Of a stretch of 64,000 nucleotides of DNA, positions 25,075 through 34,178 are shown piece by piece (within the stretch, counting starts at the first letter, position 1; every line of letters starts with the position of its first letter). The DNA is from Clostridium sp. DL-VIII. GTDB lineage: Bacteria > Bacillota > Clostridia > Clostridiales > Clostridiaceae. Below the pieces are notes generated by a model that saw nothing but the letters and a program-made list of their open reading frames with translations, ran no database searches and was not told the origin of the DNA. The position numbers and the translations under genes were made by a program. The stretch spans positions 4,924,779-4,988,778 of the forward strand of contig NZ_CM001240.1 of NCBI RefSeq assembly GCF_000230835.1, given 5' to 3'.

Positions 25075-26775
25075 TTATTTAAAATTATATTCAGTCACAA
25101 TACTTTCTCTATTCTTAGTCTTATCATTAAAATATTCATAAAAGGATAATGCTAAAAAGCTTCCTGTGATATTATAAACATTATTAAATCCTAAGTTTTG
25201 AAGTGCTAAGGTAGCATTATAACTTCTTTGACCAGTTCTACAGTGTAAAAATACTGGTTTATCTTTTGGTATTTCATTTAATCTTTGTCTTAGTTCACTT
25301 AATGGTATATTAACTGCATTTTTAACATGACCGTTTGCAAACTCGCCTCTTTCTCTTACATCTATTATATGAGCATTATGCTCAACAAGTCCTCTTACTA
25401 AATCAACATTTACCTGTTTAAAGTCACCATTTAAGAGGTTAGAGCCAACATATCCAGCATAGTTAACTACATCTTTTGCAGTAGAAAATGGTGGTGCATA
25501 ACATAGTTCTAAATCCTTTAAATCCTCTACAGTTCCACCAAATTTTATAGCTGTAGCAATCACATCAATTCTCTTTGTAACATCACCTTTACCTATAGCT
25601 TGGGCTCCCAAAATCTTTCCAGTTGGAACTTCAAATAATAATTTTAAATGTACTGGTGATGAATTAGGCATAATTCCCACTTTATCTGTAAGTATTACTC
25701 TTACAACATCATATTGTATTTTCATATTTAGAACATTTATAAGAGCTTCATTTAAGCCTGTTGATGCTCCATTATAATCAAAAACCTTTATAGCTGATGA
25801 ACCAATATATCCATTGTTCAAACCTTTCTTTCCATTTATATGGTCTGCAACTGATCTTGCTTGCTTTTGAGCTGGGCCTGCTAAGGATAATTTTACGTTA
25901 GAATGAGTTAAAGAATTATAAACTTCTATAGCATCTCCAACTGCATAAATATCACCATCATTTGTTCTATAATTTGTATCTACTTTCATTGCTCCAGTTT
26001 CACCAATATCTAAAGCTGCCTCTTTGGCTAATGAAGTTTCCGGTGAAACACCAATAGCCATTACAACAACTTTAGCATTAACCTTTTTACCTGATGCTAA
26101 AACTACTGTATCCCGCTCAAATTTTTCAACCTTATCTTCTACGATTAAATCTATTCCATGATCATAAAGTTCTTTGTGAAGAATTTGAACCATATCGTAA
26201 TCAAAAGGTCTTAATATTTGATCAGTAGCTTCTATTAATGATACATTAAGCCCTGCTTCTCTTAAATTTTCTGCTGCTTCAACTCCTATATATCCACCTC
26301 CAATAACTGCTACATCTTTTGCATCACTTGACTTAACATATTTATTTAACTTATCTATATCGGCTACATTTCTTATTGTAAAAATATTCACTTCTTCAAT
26401 TTCAGGAATATTAGGCACAATTGGTTTAGCTCCTGGAGATAACACTAACTTATCATAACTTTCTTTATATGTTTCCCCAGTTAATAAGTCTTTAACTGTT
26501 ACATACTTTTCTTCCTTACTTATTGATAATACTTCATTATTTACTTTGGCCTTAATATTATATTGAACTAAAAACTTTTCTGGACTCATTAAAACTAATT
26601 TATCAGCTTCATCTATCATTCCGCTCAAATGATATGGGAGTGCACAATTTGAAAAAGATACATGAGGTCCTTTTTCAAACATTACTATCTCATCTTCTTC
26701 ACTAAGCCTTCTAAGTCTTGCTGCAGCAGATGCTCCCCCTGCAACTCCACCAACTATTAATATTTTTCTCTTCAT
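25075..26775 (-). CDS. CoA-disulfide reductase-rhodanese fusion
   Basis: 566 residues: FAD/NAD(P) pyridine-disulfide reductase (1-445) with the redox Cys44 in FSNCALPYHLSG, and a C-terminal rhodanese domain (about 465-550) with active-site Cys512 in HCRTGQRS. Such CoADR-Rhd fusions reduce CoA-persulfide or polysulfide with NAD(P)H. It follows a small rhodanese and a Crp/Fnr-type gene on the same strand, with TauE/SafE beyond, which together suggest sulfane-sulfur handling. GGAG precedes the ATG. Confidence 0.92.
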   Translation of the reverse strand: MKRKILIVGGVAGGASAAARLRRLSEEDEIVMFEKGPHVSFSNCALPYHLSGMIDEADKLVLMSPEKFLVQYNIKAKVNNEVLSISKEEKYVTVKDLLTGETYKESYDKLVLSPGAKPIVPNIPEIEEVNIFTIRNVADIDKLNKYVKSSDAKDVAVIGGGYIGVEAAENLREAGLNVSLIEATDQILRPFDYDMVQILHKELYDHGIDLIVEDKVEKFERDTVVLASGKKVNAKVVVMAIGVSPETSLAKEAALDIGETGAMKVDTNYRTNDGDIYAVGDAIEVYNSLTHSNVKLSLAGPAQKQARSVADHINGKKGLNNGYIGSSAIKVFDYNGASTGLNEALINVLNMKIQYDVVRVILTDKVGIMPNSSPVHLKLLFEVPTGKILGAQAIGKGDVTKRIDVIATAIKFGGTVEDLKDLELCYAPPFSTAKDVVNYAGYVGSNLLNGDFKQVNVDLVRGLVEHNAHIIDVRERGEFANGHVKNAVNIPLSELRQRLNEIPKDKPVFLHCRTGQRSYNATLALQNLGFNNVYNITGSFLALSFYEYFNDKTKNRESIVTEYNFK

Positions 26776-26881
26776 ATTTATTCTCCTCTCATACCTAATT
26801 TTTTGATTATTGGATTTAACACTATTCTGTAATCATCAAATTTTCCCTTTAAAAAATATTTAAACAAATATATTAACTTGA

Positions 26882-27202
26882 CTATTTTCTTTTAGTTCCT
26901 GCATACGAACCCATTCCACCACTAACATTAACAACATTAAATCCTTGTCCTGTAAGTGTATTGCAGGCTCTTGTACTTCTTCCACCTGATTGACACATTA
27001 TATAATATTCTTTGTTTTTATCTAAATACTTTTCTGTGTTATTCAAAAGTTCACCCATTGGAATATTTTTGGCACTTTTTATACTTCCACCTGCATATTC
27101 ATACTTTTCTCTTATATCTATTAATTCGACTTTCCCAATTAAATCATCCATATCATTTACATTAATTACTCTTCCATTATTTTTCTTGAAAAATCCAAAC
27201 AT
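26882..27202 (-). CDS. Single-domain rhodanese
   Basis: 106 residues with the active-site Cys70 in YIMCQSGGRST and the terminal GGMGSYAG typical of the PspE/GlpE-like class. The first 37 bases lie inside the 3' end of the Crp/Fnr-like gene in another frame, and only a weak GGAAA stands before the ATG, so expression probably depends on translation of the upstream gene. Acts as a sulfurtransferase with persulfide on the cysteine. Confidence 0.9.
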   Translation of the reverse strand: MFGFFKKNNGRVINVNDMDDLIGKVELIDIREKYEYAGGSIKSAKNIPMGELLNNTEKYLDKNKEYYIMCQSGGRSTRACNTLTGQGFNVVNVSGGMGSYAGTKRK

Positions 27203-27696
27203 TTTTCCAGTGATTCATGAATCATATTTTCTTTGTTCTCTAGAACAGCATTAAATTTCTTATATAAATCTTCATATATGTATAGTAAGAATTCCTCATC
27301 AACTATAATATATCGTTTTACTATCTCAAGCGGAATAATGCATATTTCTGAATATTGAATTGCTTTTCCATTTATATTTAATGATTCGAAGTTTGATACA
27401 CAGCTTAGAGCTTCATGACAGAACTCTCCTTGTTTTATATTATATAAATTTGTCTGCGCTCCATTTATGTTTATCTTTTGGATATTAATTATTCCTTCTA
27501 GTACAAATAAAATTCCATGGCATGTTTCCTCTGCTCCAGCTATATATTCATCAGCATGTAAATTTTTAAAATTGGCATGCTCACTTATCATTCTATTATT
27601 CTTCTTATCAATCTTCTCTAATACAGGATATTGGCTGTATAAAGCTTCAATATTTTTTAACTTATTATTCAATGTAACATCAGCATTAGTCATCAT
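27166..27696 (-). CDS. Crp/Fnr-family sensor domain without the HTH
   Basis: 176 residues. The N-terminal ~140 match the cyclic-nucleotide-like beta-roll (HADEYIAGAEETCHGILFVLEGIINI) and the dimer helix follows (YKKFNAVLENKENMIHESLEK). The C-terminal winged helix of the family (about 60 residues more) is gone: the frame passes into the rhodanese gene in another phase and stops. So it is either a deletion derivative or a domain-only sensor. Sensors upstream of rhodanese/CoADR genes normally respond to sulfur or redox signals. The gene has a site centred about 41 bases upstream of its predicted start point. Confidence 0.75.
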   Translation of the reverse strand: MMTNADVTLNNKLKNIEALYSQYPVLEKIDKKNNRMISEHANFKNLHADEYIAGAEETCHGILFVLEGIINIQKININGAQTNLYNIKQGEFCHEALSCVSNFESLNINGKAIQYSEICIIPLEIVKRYIIVDEEFLLYIYEDLYKKFNAVLENKENMIHESLEKCLDFSRKIMEE

Positions 27697-27716
27697 TTGC
27701 TTCCCTCCATGGCTTT

Positions 27717-27763
27717 ATTATATATTAGTATTTCATAAATATATGTGATTTAATCACATATAT
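27717..27763 (-). promoter_or_regulatory. Crp/Fnr-type palindrome with -41.5 promoter
   Basis: A 25-base palindrome at 27739-27763 (TGTGATT-T-AATCACA core) is centred about 41 bases before the start point predicted from TATAAT at 27717-27722; the -35 position is CATATA and overlaps the palindrome. That is the geometry of a class II Crp/Fnr-activated promoter. The regulator it controls has lost its own DNA-binding domain. Confidence 0.6.
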
Positions 27764-27775
27764 AAACGCCTTCAA

Positions 27776-27816
27776 AAAAAGAGAGGATAAACTATTTTTC
27801 GTTTCCTCTCTTTTTA
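27776..27816. terminator. Terminator after the TauE/SafE gene
   Basis: AGAGAGGA and TCCTCTCT arms flanked by A7 and T5 runs; usable in both directions. Confidence 0.7.
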
Positions 27817-27977
27817 TCATTAAACTTTTTATTTAATTATCATCTTCATTTTAGATACGCTTATAAAAATAACAATATGTACGAGATGCAGAAAAATCAA
27901 TATATACAACTGTTTAAATATATATTAATTTCATCTTTATTAAATAATTTTCGAAGCAAAATTACTGTCCTTATCCT

Positions 27978-28796
27978 TTAAAATGCCATAATAAATATTC
28001 TTACTCCTACAATAGCTAATGCAACTGCAAGACTTCTAATTATTGCAACTCCATGAATTTTCTTTGAAAGTCTAGCACCTAATTGAGCTCCAAATAATAC
28101 TCCAATGGATAATGCTGCTGTTTGCATTACACTAGATTGTAGCACCCCGTCAACTATATGAACCACAGTTCCTGATAATGACATTACTGCTAAAACAAAA
28201 TGTGACGTAGCAGTTGCAATATGAACCGGATAATTTAATATATTGACAAGTACTGGAACATGTATTATTCCTCCCCCTATTCCTAAAAAGCTAGACATAA
28301 AGCCTACAAAAACACTTACAACTATTCCAATAACCGGATTATATGAAAATGTGTGCTCTGTTCCTTCATTATCTATTACTGTTCTTGTAATATAGCCCTT
28401 CTTAACTACTATATTATTACTTCTTCTTTCTTCCTTTGTTCTTACAATTAAAAATATTGATACTATAACTAGTATTACACCAAATATTCCATTAAAAAGT
28501 TGCCTTGGTACATATGATGTTATTACTGATCCGAGTATTGATCCTGGGAGTGTTGCTATTGCAAAAATTATTCCTGATTTATAATCAATACGTTTCATCC
28601 TAGAATAAGCAAAGGAGCCAGATAATGCATTAAAAAATACAACTGCTAGAGAAATACTAGTTATTGTATCTGGACTCTTGTCCGGATATAGTAGCAATAA
28701 AATAGGTACCAGTATAAATCCACCACCAGCACCAATTAAAGTTCCAAATGCACCAACTAAAAAACCTAATGGGGTTAACCATAAAAATTGTATCAA
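27978..28796 (-). CDS. TauE/SafE-family sulfite/anion permease
   Basis: 272-residue membrane protein with two repeated halves, each with the family motif (GAFGTLIGAGGGFILVP and SSFLGIGGGIIHVP) and about eight helices. Family members export sulfite, sulfoacetate or other sulfur compounds. It starts at TTG after AAGAAGG. Sitting upstream of the Crp-rhodanese-CoADR genes, it probably belongs to the same sulfur-oxidation-state module. Confidence 0.88.
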   Translation of the reverse strand: MIQFLWLTPLGFLVGAFGTLIGAGGGFILVPILLLLYPDKSPDTITSISLAVVFFNALSGSFAYSRMKRIDYKSGIIFAIATLPGSILGSVITSYVPRQLFNGIFGVILVIVSIFLIVRTKEERRSNNIVVKKGYITRTVIDNEGTEHTFSYNPVIGIVVSVFVGFMSSFLGIGGGIIHVPVLVNILNYPVHIATATSHFVLAVMSLSGTVVHIVDGVLQSSVMQTAALSIGVLFGAQLGARLSKKIHGVAIIRSLAVALAIVGVRIFIMAF

Positions 28797-29140
28797 TTAA
28801 AAAACCTTCTTTCATAACACTTATAATCTACAATTTAACTAGATCGATAAAACTTTTAATTTTATAAGCTATTAATTATTTCAATATGATTCATTTATAT
28901 TATACATTATCTTTTAACCATTTCGGAAATAAGTTTTATATTTTTTCAAATTTCAGTTGCTATATGGACGAAATTATTAGGCTTTTTCTACTTTTAAAAT
29001 ACATATTATTTTGTATTTTATTTATAAGATGATTTTAACTCCATCTTTTGCCTTGATATAATATTAAGATATGAATCGTATGTAACCAATTATCAAAAAA
29101 TATTATTATACACCTTGGAATCATCACAAAGGAAGGAATT
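28797..29140. other. Intergenic region, no feature supported
   Basis: AT-rich DNA between the divergent TauE/SafE gene and a short rightward gene. No strong hairpin, open frame or recognised RNA seen. Confidence 0.4.
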
Positions 29141-29184
29141 GATTAAATGACTTTATCATATATAAAAAATAGTTTAATACCAAA

Positions 29185-29400
29185 ATGATAAAAGCCATTG
29201 GACTTGAAGAAGTGGAATTATATTTAACTATTAGATCATTGGAGTTTTTTACTCCAAACGAAGTTAAAGAAATAAAAATATTAGAACCTAATCTAAATGG
29301 AGTTCTGAAGAATAAAGAAGTTTTAGAAAGTCTTATAAAAAAGGGTTATGTTGAAAGAACAAAAAGAGGAATAAAAGCTACAAATAAACAATTTGAATAA
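29185..29400 (+). CDS. 71-aa protein of unknown function, with an upstream ORF
   Basis: The product (MIKAIGLEEVELYLTIRSLE... SLIKKGYVERTKRGIKATNK) looks like a small winged-helix protein because of its basic C-terminal hairpin, but I do not recognise the family. Its ATG overlaps by four bases (ATGA) the stop of a 13-codon open frame at 29148-29189 which has the good site AAGGAAGGA. Either this is a coupled leader peptide, or a one-base shift has split a longer gene. A terminator follows. Confidence 0.45.
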   Translation: MIKAIGLEEVELYLTIRSLEFFTPNEVKEIKILEPNLNGVLKNKEVLESLIKKGYVERTKRGIKATNKQFE

Positions 29401-29434
29401 GATATATTAATTAATACTCGAAATATGTACTACA

Positions 29435-29463
29435 AAAAACACGCTAGAATTAGCGTGTTTTTT
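29435..29463 (+). terminator. Terminator after the 71-aa gene
   Basis: AAAACACGCTA/TAGCGTGTTTTTT, an 11-bp stem with a 4-base loop and a T6 tract. Confidence 0.8.
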
Positions 29464-29526
29464 GTGCTACCTTGTTCACATTTTTTTGTTTTTTGCTTTA
29501 ATACAGAGGTATTGAACATAATCTTC

Positions 29527-30183
29527 TTATTTCATAATAATTTTATTATATCCTATTGCTTTTTTAGGGCACGCAATAGCACATTTACCACATTGAATAC
29601 AATCTGGATGACTTAATATATCACCTTTATAATCATATGGCACTAAACCTATTGGACACTTCTTTTCACATATTTTACATGAAACACATGAAGATGATAC
29701 ATGCAATACTTTATTACTTTTTCTAAACTTTCCTGTGATTGATGCTAAAGTTCCCATTGGGCAAAAGTTACACCAGGTTCTATGATTATATACTAATGAT
29801 AATAATATACCTATTATCGTTGTTACAACAATTAGTCTATAAACTACCATTCCTATACCGTAAAGGTTACCCCAATTTTTATATACCCCTGAAACAAACA
29901 TTGTCATCATTATTGTTAGTATTACTGCTCTAAAATAATATGACTTGAAAAATTTAGGTGGTATTCTTTTATTACTAAATTTAGAAACTACATTATCATA
30001 AAAATTTCCTCTTGGGCATAAATTCCCACACCAAAACCTTCCTTTAAAAATAGACACGATTACTGGTGCTATCATGCATATTAAAGCTACCACTGCAAAC
30101 CTTAAATCAAACATACCTAATACTATAAATGCGATTAATAGTGTAAATGAATACTTCTTCCAGACTTTTAAAATATTTTCCAT
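29527..30183 (-). CDS. 4Fe-4S membrane polyferredoxin (NapH-like)
   Basis: 218 residues with about four membrane helices, cytoplasmic CxxxCP-type motifs (GNLCPRG, NFCPMG) and two C-terminal ferredoxin clusters (CVSCKICEKKCP and CIQCGKCAIACP). The family passes electrons across or along the membrane to partner reductases; partner unknown here. GGGGG lies before the ATG. Confidence 0.85.
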   Translation of the reverse strand: MENILKVWKKYSFTLLIAFIVLGMFDLRFAVVALICMIAPVIVSIFKGRFWCGNLCPRGNFYDNVVSKFSNKRIPPKFFKSYYFRAVILTIMMTMFVSGVYKNWGNLYGIGMVVYRLIVVTTIIGILLSLVYNHRTWCNFCPMGTLASITGKFRKSNKVLHVSSSCVSCKICEKKCPIGLVPYDYKGDILSHPDCIQCGKCAIACPKKAIGYNKIIMK

Positions 30184-30377
30184 TATGATACCCCCGAATT
30201 TACTATAATTATTTCATATAAAATATTCCATATGGATTAATTAATATTGTTTGAACAGTTCTTCTTTATTCTAATAAATATATTTATTCTTATCTGTAAC
30301 TTTATCACGAACTAAGATTACAACTATATTTTCCAGAAATATGTTATCATTTGGTAATCAACTTATATATAAAAAGT

Positions 30378-30418
30378 AGCAGACCAATATAAAAATATTG
30401 ATCTGCTACTTTTTATAC
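30378..30418 (-). terminator. Terminator downstream of the lgt remnant
   Basis: A 20-bp near-perfect stem (AAAAAGTAGCAGACCAATAT against its complement, one wobble) with a 4-base loop; A/T runs allow termination in both directions. Confidence 0.75.
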
Positions 30419-30426
30419 TTCTATTA

Positions 30427-30635
30427 TTACATTCTTCCTCTTACTACTCTTTTATAATAATTTAGTCCTAAAAATATTATCCATACAATAACTCCACTTA
30501 AACTTACCAATTGAGCTATTCTAATATTTGCAGGCATTAAACTATCTGTTCTTATGCCTTCAATTATGAATCTTCCTATAGAATACAATCCAATGTATGA
30601 AAAAAATACTATTCCATTCTTTGTAGACTTTCTAG
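30427..30635 (-). pseudogene. lgt: 3' fragment of lgt (prolipoprotein diacylglyceryl transferase)
   Basis: On the minus strand the frame reads [20 protein letters not shown], then [20 protein letters not shown] and ends VVRGRM before a stop. GRF.IEG.RTDSL is the hallmark C-terminal segment of Lgt. The first three quarters of the gene are missing; a stop codon and then an unrelated permease fragment on the opposite strand take over. The natural terminator is still in place. Confidence 0.8.
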
Positions 30636-30677
30636 TTTATAAATATTTTAAATTTGAAAACTATCAATGCAATAAAT

Positions 30678-31134
30678 TATAATTGCATTTTTATTTGGTG
30701 GTTTAATCATGTCCCAGGTGCTTGGTTCAATGACAAGTATAAGTATAAATAGGCCTGTTAAAGGCTCTTTCCGGGTATACGCAGAACAATACATGGGAAA
30801 ATTTACAGGTTTCTTATTAGGATGGGTAATATTTATTTCTGGAATTTTGACACTAGGTTCTGAAGCTATTGCCGCAGGCATATTTTTAAAGTACTGGATT
30901 CCAAATATTTCATCTTCTATATTTTCTCTAGCTGCTTTAATTATAGTGATATTTATAAATAGGCTTGGAACCAAATATTTTGGATACATAGAGTCTGTAA
31001 TGTCTATAGCAAAAATAGCTATTATAATATTTTTTGTTGCATTGGGAATTTTTTTCATTTCAGGAAATGGTATTCTTCCCTCAAAAAATCCATCAGCATT
31101 AATTCTTGGTATGTTGATTGTCTTTATTACATAA
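30678..31134 (+). pseudogene. Internal fragment of an APC-family amino-acid permease
   Basis: The frame enters without a start as IIIAFLFGGLIMSQVLGSM and continues through RPVKGSFRVYAEQYMGKFTG, about four membrane helices (TM2-TM5 of an amino-acid permease) and ends at ALILGMLIVFIT. Normal members have ~450 residues and 12 helices. Both ends are cut, and the left cut touches the lgt remnant. An ATG inside the fragment is an internal Met of the ancestral protein. Confidence 0.75.
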
Positions 31135-31204
31135 AGTCATGTAAATATTTCACCGATCATCTACTATAAAGTAACAGAGCAGTAACAATAAATATTATTC
31201 CAAA

Positions 31205-32197
31205 TCATTTAAGTATTAAGTTTTGGTAATTATCTTTAGTAATTATTTTGTCTGTAACTAAATACTTATCCGGTATATTTTTACCATCCAAAAGATTTTC
31301 CATAAGTTCCTGCGACGCAATCTGCCCTACCTCCGTAGCGCTTATATATGCAGAAGCTATAAGAGGAGAATTTTCTTTTTGAAATTCATCTTTTGCTACA
31401 TAACCTCCAACTCCTACAACTACAGCATTTTTTGCAAGGCTTGATTGTTCAAGTGCCTTTATTGCACCAATGGTGCCTGCTTCGTTTGCTGACATGACAA
31501 ACCAATTTTCAATATTTTTATTACTAGCAATAGTGGAAGCTGCAGAATAAAAGCTTTTTTCTGACTGTCCATTATATTCCGCTTGAAAAATATTTTCTTT
31601 TGGAAAGCTTGGAAATCTGTTTTTAAACGTCTCTAATTGTCCTTCTGTTCTAGGAGCACAGCTAGATACCGAATCCATTGACATAAGCAAAAGTCCAGAA
31701 GAATTAGGATTAGTCATTTTATTATTTTTCTCTAAGTAATCTACCATAAGATTAGTCATATCTCGTCCAATCTGATTAGAATCTATTCCAACAAATGGAG
31801 CAAGATAACTTCCTTCATCAGTAAGAGGATCATCACAGGCGATAACAGCAATATTTGCTTTCTTACACCTTTCTATGGTTATTTTACTTAGTTTTTGATC
31901 AGGAACACATATTAAAATTCCGTTTACTTTTTGAGTAATTAAGTTGTCCAAAGCAGACAAATACACATCTGGATTCATTTTAGCGTCTATAGTAATTACC
32001 TCTTTAGCTCCCATTTTTAAAGCCTTACTTTTCGCAGCTTCACTTTCTTCCTGAAACCAAGTTTCATCTAAAGTTTTATAAATAACAGCAATGACTAGGT
32101 TAGATTTCTTAGCATCCTGTTTGTTACTTACAGTATCGCATGAAAAAGCAAAACTAGATAAAATTAAAATAAAAGCTAAAAGTATTCTCTTGTTCAT
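31205..32197 (-). CDS. Sugar-binding lipoprotein (AraF/periplasmic-binding type I)
   Basis: 330 residues with a lipoprotein signal (LLAFILILSSFAFSC) and a type-I sugar-binding fold (AVIYKTLDETWFQEESEAAK, then GILICVPDQKL, IAVIACDDPLTDEG, GVGGYVAKDEF) most like L-arabinose/galactose-binding proteins. It has no ABC ATPase or permease beside it. It follows a YesM/YesN two-component pair on the same strand, so it is probably the extracellular sensor subunit that presents the sugar to the kinase rather than a transport component. Confidence 0.85.
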   Translation of the reverse strand: MNKRILLAFILILSSFAFSCDTVSNKQDAKKSNLVIAVIYKTLDETWFQEESEAAKSKALKMGAKEVITIDAKMNPDVYLSALDNLITQKVNGILICVPDQKLSKITIERCKKANIAVIACDDPLTDEGSYLAPFVGIDSNQIGRDMTNLMVDYLEKNNKMTNPNSSGLLLMSMDSVSSCAPRTEGQLETFKNRFPSFPKENIFQAEYNGQSEKSFYSAASTIASNKNIENWFVMSANEAGTIGAIKALEQSSLAKNAVVVGVGGYVAKDEFQKENSPLIASAYISATEVGQIASQELMENLLDGKNIPDKYLVTDKIITKDNYQNLILK

Positions 32198-32341
32198 ATA
32201 ATATAAATTCCTTTCAACAAGTTTTCATATAAGTTGAATTAAATACTTTGCGTTCGTATTCATGTAAGCAATAGTTATGTGGCTTCATTATCTCAACTTA
32301 TATAGTAATTAGGTACATAAAGATAAATAGCAAGTCCGAAA

Positions 32342-33967
32342 TTACAAATTTTTAAAATATGAGTCTCTAAATTGGTTTGGGGTCATGCCTGTGACTTTTT
32401 TGAACAGCATACTAAATTGTTGAGGACTATTAAATCCAAGTTTGTCTGATATTTCGTAAAGCTTATAATTGGTAGATATAATAATTTCTTTAGATTTCTC
32501 TATTCTAGCCTTTAATATATATTGTGTTACATTTTCGCCTATTTCTTCTTTAAATATTCTGCAAAGATAAACTTTATGTACATTAATGTTTTCTGCTATA
32601 TCTGTTAAACTTAGTGATTGGTTAAACAGATTTTTATTTATGTACTCAATGGAATCAGATACTTTTTTGCTATACTTGTTTCTAAAAGAATTATTACATT
32701 TGATATTTATTATTTTTGAAAATATCTCAATAAACCAGCTTCTCATTTCTTCAACGGTTTCCTTTGTTGATAGGATTTCTATAGGTATGTATGAAGTTGA
32801 AAAAATATCTTCATAAGTTATTGAATATCTATTGCAGGTTCTTACTACTAAATCCAAGAGAGAAGAGTTTATATAATTTAGATAATTAAACTGCATAAAG
32901 CCCCTTATATCCTTGCCATATAAATGGGTTAATTCTAATTTTAAGTCTTCCATATCATTTTGCTCAATAGCTATATTGATAGCGTTAATTCTTTTAGTTA
33001 ACGTGTCAGTATCAAAGTTTAAATTTTTAACGAAGGTATTGTTTAAAATTATGGTGTCATTGCCTAGAAACACCTTCATTTTAGAGAGTTTAAAGGCTTC
33101 ATCAAAGTATTTTTTTATTCTAAATGGTTTTTTAAAGGTTGAGCTTACACTTATTGTTAAGCTGATATTATTACAACTAGAAACTCTTCGTCTTATTTCC
33201 TGAGCTAAATAATAACATTCATTTATTATATCTGCTTCACTAATGGTTGGAGTTAGCCGCATAATAGCTGTAAATTCCCCATTTTCACTATAAAAGCATT
33301 CTCCAATACTCAGTTCTTCCATAACTCCAGAAACATTTCCTATTATATTATTTAAGGTTTTTGTATAAAATTCTTCATCTTCTATGTATTTAAAAAAATT
33401 ATCTATTTGTATTAAGAATAAAGCAAAAAGTTTTCCCTTTAAATTAAGGTTAAGGTTTTCAATAAAGCTATAACAGTCATCATCACTTATATCATTAAAT
33501 ATAAGCTTTCTTAGTGCGATATCTTTATTCTTTTTAAAAAACTCTAAAAGTTTACTTTCATTTTTAGTTTCAGCACTTTTAAACTTCATATTATCAAAAT
33601 CTGTTTTAGTTTTGGCTAATATTCCGTATAGATCATTGGGAGTTATTAAATCTTTTATTAAATAGTCTGTTACCCCCATTTTCATAGCTCTTTGAGCATA
33701 AGTAAAATCTTCATAGCAGCTTAATATTAAAAATTTCTGTGCTTTATTTATTTTTTGTATTTCTTCTATTAAATCTAGGCCATCCATTATAGGCATTTGT
33801 ATATCTGTAATAATAAGATCTGGTTTTATATCAGAGTATTTGTTCAATGCTTCCTTACCATTTGACGCACTATACACTATTTTAAATTCAGTTTCTTCCC
33901 AATTTATAATGTAAGATAAAATTTCCCGTGCTGGTATTTCATCGTCTACAACCATTACTTTATACAT
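32342..33967 (-). CDS. YesN-type response regulator (receiver plus AraC HTH)
   Basis: 541 residues: CheY-like receiver (VMVVDDE with the phospho-Asp in PDLIITDIQMP, about residue 53), a ~280-residue middle region of the YesN type, and a C-terminal AraC/XylS domain (about 435-541; LTDIAENINVHKVYLCRIFK ... LGFNSPQQFSMLFKKVTG). I start at MYKVMVV, which follows GGGAGG. Works with the adjacent YesM-like kinase; the likely target is the divergent symporter promoter. Confidence 0.9.
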   Translation of the reverse strand: MYKVMVVDDEIPAREILSYIINWEETEFKIVYSASNGKEALNKYSDIKPDLIITDIQMPIMDGLDLIEEIQKINKAQKFLILSCYEDFTYAQRAMKMGVTDYLIKDLITPNDLYGILAKTKTDFDNMKFKSAETKNESKLLEFFKKNKDIALRKLIFNDISDDDCYSFIENLNLNLKGKLFALFLIQIDNFFKYIEDEEFYTKTLNNIIGNVSGVMEELSIGECFYSENGEFTAIMRLTPTISEADIINECYYLAQEIRRRVSSCNNISLTISVSSTFKKPFRIKKYFDEAFKLSKMKVFLGNDTIILNNTFVKNLNFDTDTLTKRINAINIAIEQNDMEDLKLELTHLYGKDIRGFMQFNYLNYINSSLLDLVVRTCNRYSITYEDIFSTSYIPIEILSTKETVEEMRSWFIEIFSKIINIKCNNSFRNKYSKKVSDSIEYINKNLFNQSLSLTDIAENINVHKVYLCRIFKEEIGENVTQYILKARIEKSKEIIISTNYKLYEISDKLGFNSPQQFSMLFKKVTGMTPNQFRDSYFKNL

Positions 33968-34014
33968 GTTTTTTACCTCCCTCACACATGGACTTGTTAT
34001 TTTTCCTTGTATAT

Positions 34015-34175
34015 ATTGCAATTTGCAATGCACGGTTTGCAATTAACAATTTTTGAAGAAATCCTATAAGGAAAAGTGAGAGTCCGAATCTTGCATTTGG
34101 TTTCTCGAACCTTCTCTTTGAGCTTCAACCATAATTGTCAATTGTACATTGTAAATTTTTAATTTCAACATATAT
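34015..34175 (-). repeat. Dispersed repeat between kinase and regulator genes
   Basis: Shares blocks with 37990-38080: TATATATGTTG, ACAATGTACAATTG, GTTGAA, AGGATTTCTT and GTGCA...AATATATA, in the same order on opposite strands. This copy is longer by ~70 bases in the middle. It accounts for the unusually large gap between the two genes of the two-component system. Confidence 0.55.
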
Positions 34176-34178
34176 ATA

